From Synergistales bacterium (lineage in GTDB: Bacteria > Synergistota > Synergistia > Synergistales > Synergistaceae): a stretch of 5,044 bases of DNA. The notes beneath the pieces were generated by a model. That model was not told where the DNA came from. It saw only the letters and a program-made list of their open reading frames with translations, and made no database searches. Below are positions 4,918 through 5,044 of this stretch, piece after piece. Position 1 is the first letter of the stretch; each line of letters begins with the position of its first letter. The DNA is taken from the NCBI GenBank assembly GCA_026002695.1, contig BOCB01000079.1:1-5044 (forward strand). The letters are read 5' to 3'. A program made the translations under genes and the position numbers.

Positions 4918-5044
4918 TGAATCGCCCCGAGTTTTGTGTAGAGTTTTAGAGCTTTGTTTTTGAAGATTTCCGAATATCCATTCCGGTACTATACCACACC
5001 TCCTCGATTTCTGATGGTGTTCTATAGCCGTTTCGCTCGCTTAT
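4918..5044 (-). mobile_element. Right end of an IS3-like insertion sequence (continues beyond window)
   Basis: The plus strand reads TGAATCGCCCCGAGTTTTG from 4918. This resembles IS3-family terminal inverted repeats, which begin with TGA and often run TGAACCGCCCCG. The transposase stop (4948-4946) lies about 28 bases inside this end, the usual distance for IS3 elements whose transposase reads toward the right inverted repeat. The other end and any target duplication lie outside the window. Confidence 0.45.
4946..5044 (-). CDS. IS3-family OrfB-like transposase, last 32 codons (5' part outside window)
   Basis: The minus-strand frame is open from the right edge and ends at TAA 4948-4946. Visible sequence is ISERNGYRTPSEIEEVWYST, then GMDIRKSSKTKL. 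IS3-type integrase domains end with a His-Ser-x-x-GY-x-TP-x-E-x-E motif a few tens of residues before the C-terminus. NGYRTPSEIEE matches that tail, though the usual His-Ser pair before it is not seen. The catalytic DDE residues lie outside the window. The call rests on this short motif and on the IS3-like terminal repeat just downstream. Confidence 0.5.
   Translation of the reverse strand: MSERNGYRTPSEIEEVWYSTGMDIRKSSKTKL

Noticed and set aside
1..5044. CRISPR array, tRNA, rRNA or known riboswitch
   Set aside because: No regularly spaced repeats, cloverleaf with CCA-like end, or conserved RNA motif could be found by reading both strands.

Overview
The window looks like an accessory, transposon-scarred stretch of a bacterial chromosome. 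Strong Shine-Dalgarno (SD) sites, TTG starts next to SD sites, moderate A+T content and the gene families seen (DUF3791/DUF3990 cassette, zinc-ribbon/ferredoxin PAPS-reductase-like protein, IS200-type transposase) fit a Firmicute of the Clostridia type. That assignment is an inference from gene content only.

Layout. (1) Bases 1-281 hold the C-terminal end of a dTDP-4-dehydrorhamnose 3,5-epimerase-like gene, pointing to a surface-polysaccharide locus on the left. (2) Bases 290-649 hold an IS200-type HUH transposase that lost its N-terminus and abuts the epimerase stop. (3) Bases 650-957 have no convincing gene. (4) Bases 958-1875, minus strand, carry a tight three-gene operon. Read 1875 to 958 it encodes a DUF3791 small protein, a DUF3990 protein (ADP-ribosyltransferase-like fold) and a second small acidic protein. 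The three frames overlap by 4 and 11 bases. This is the best candidate for a toxin-antitoxin-like system. (5) Bases 1946-2259 (perhaps to 2374), minus strand, are a frameshifted gene of unknown family. (6) Bases 2260-2602 are an A+T-rich leader with promoter-like sites. (7) Bases 2603-4318 encode an intact 571-residue protein with N-terminal Cys-rich zinc-ribbon-like motifs, a central PP-loop sulfotransferase/PAPS-reductase (DndC/CysH-like) domain and a C-terminal two-cluster ferredoxin domain. (8) Bases 4305-4541 are the stranded 3' end of another gene with an in-frame TGA, followed by a perfect 13-bp hairpin and a second GC-rich hairpin with a short T-run. (9) Bases 4676-4903, minus strand, may encode a small membrane protein. 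(10) Bases 4918-5044 are the right end of an IS3-like element with the last 32 codons of its transposase. A second, diverged copy of the end sequence lies at about 4580-4612 in the opposite orientation.

The two intact accessory modules, the DUF3990 cassette and the PP-loop/ferredoxin protein, lie between broken transposon and gene fragments. Nothing in the sequence shows that they cooperate. Their setting is that of a mobile or defence-type island inserted beside a sugar-nucleotide locus. The most interesting objects are the three-gene putative ADP-ribosyltransferase cassette and the apparently orphan PP-loop enzyme with its own ferredoxin module.
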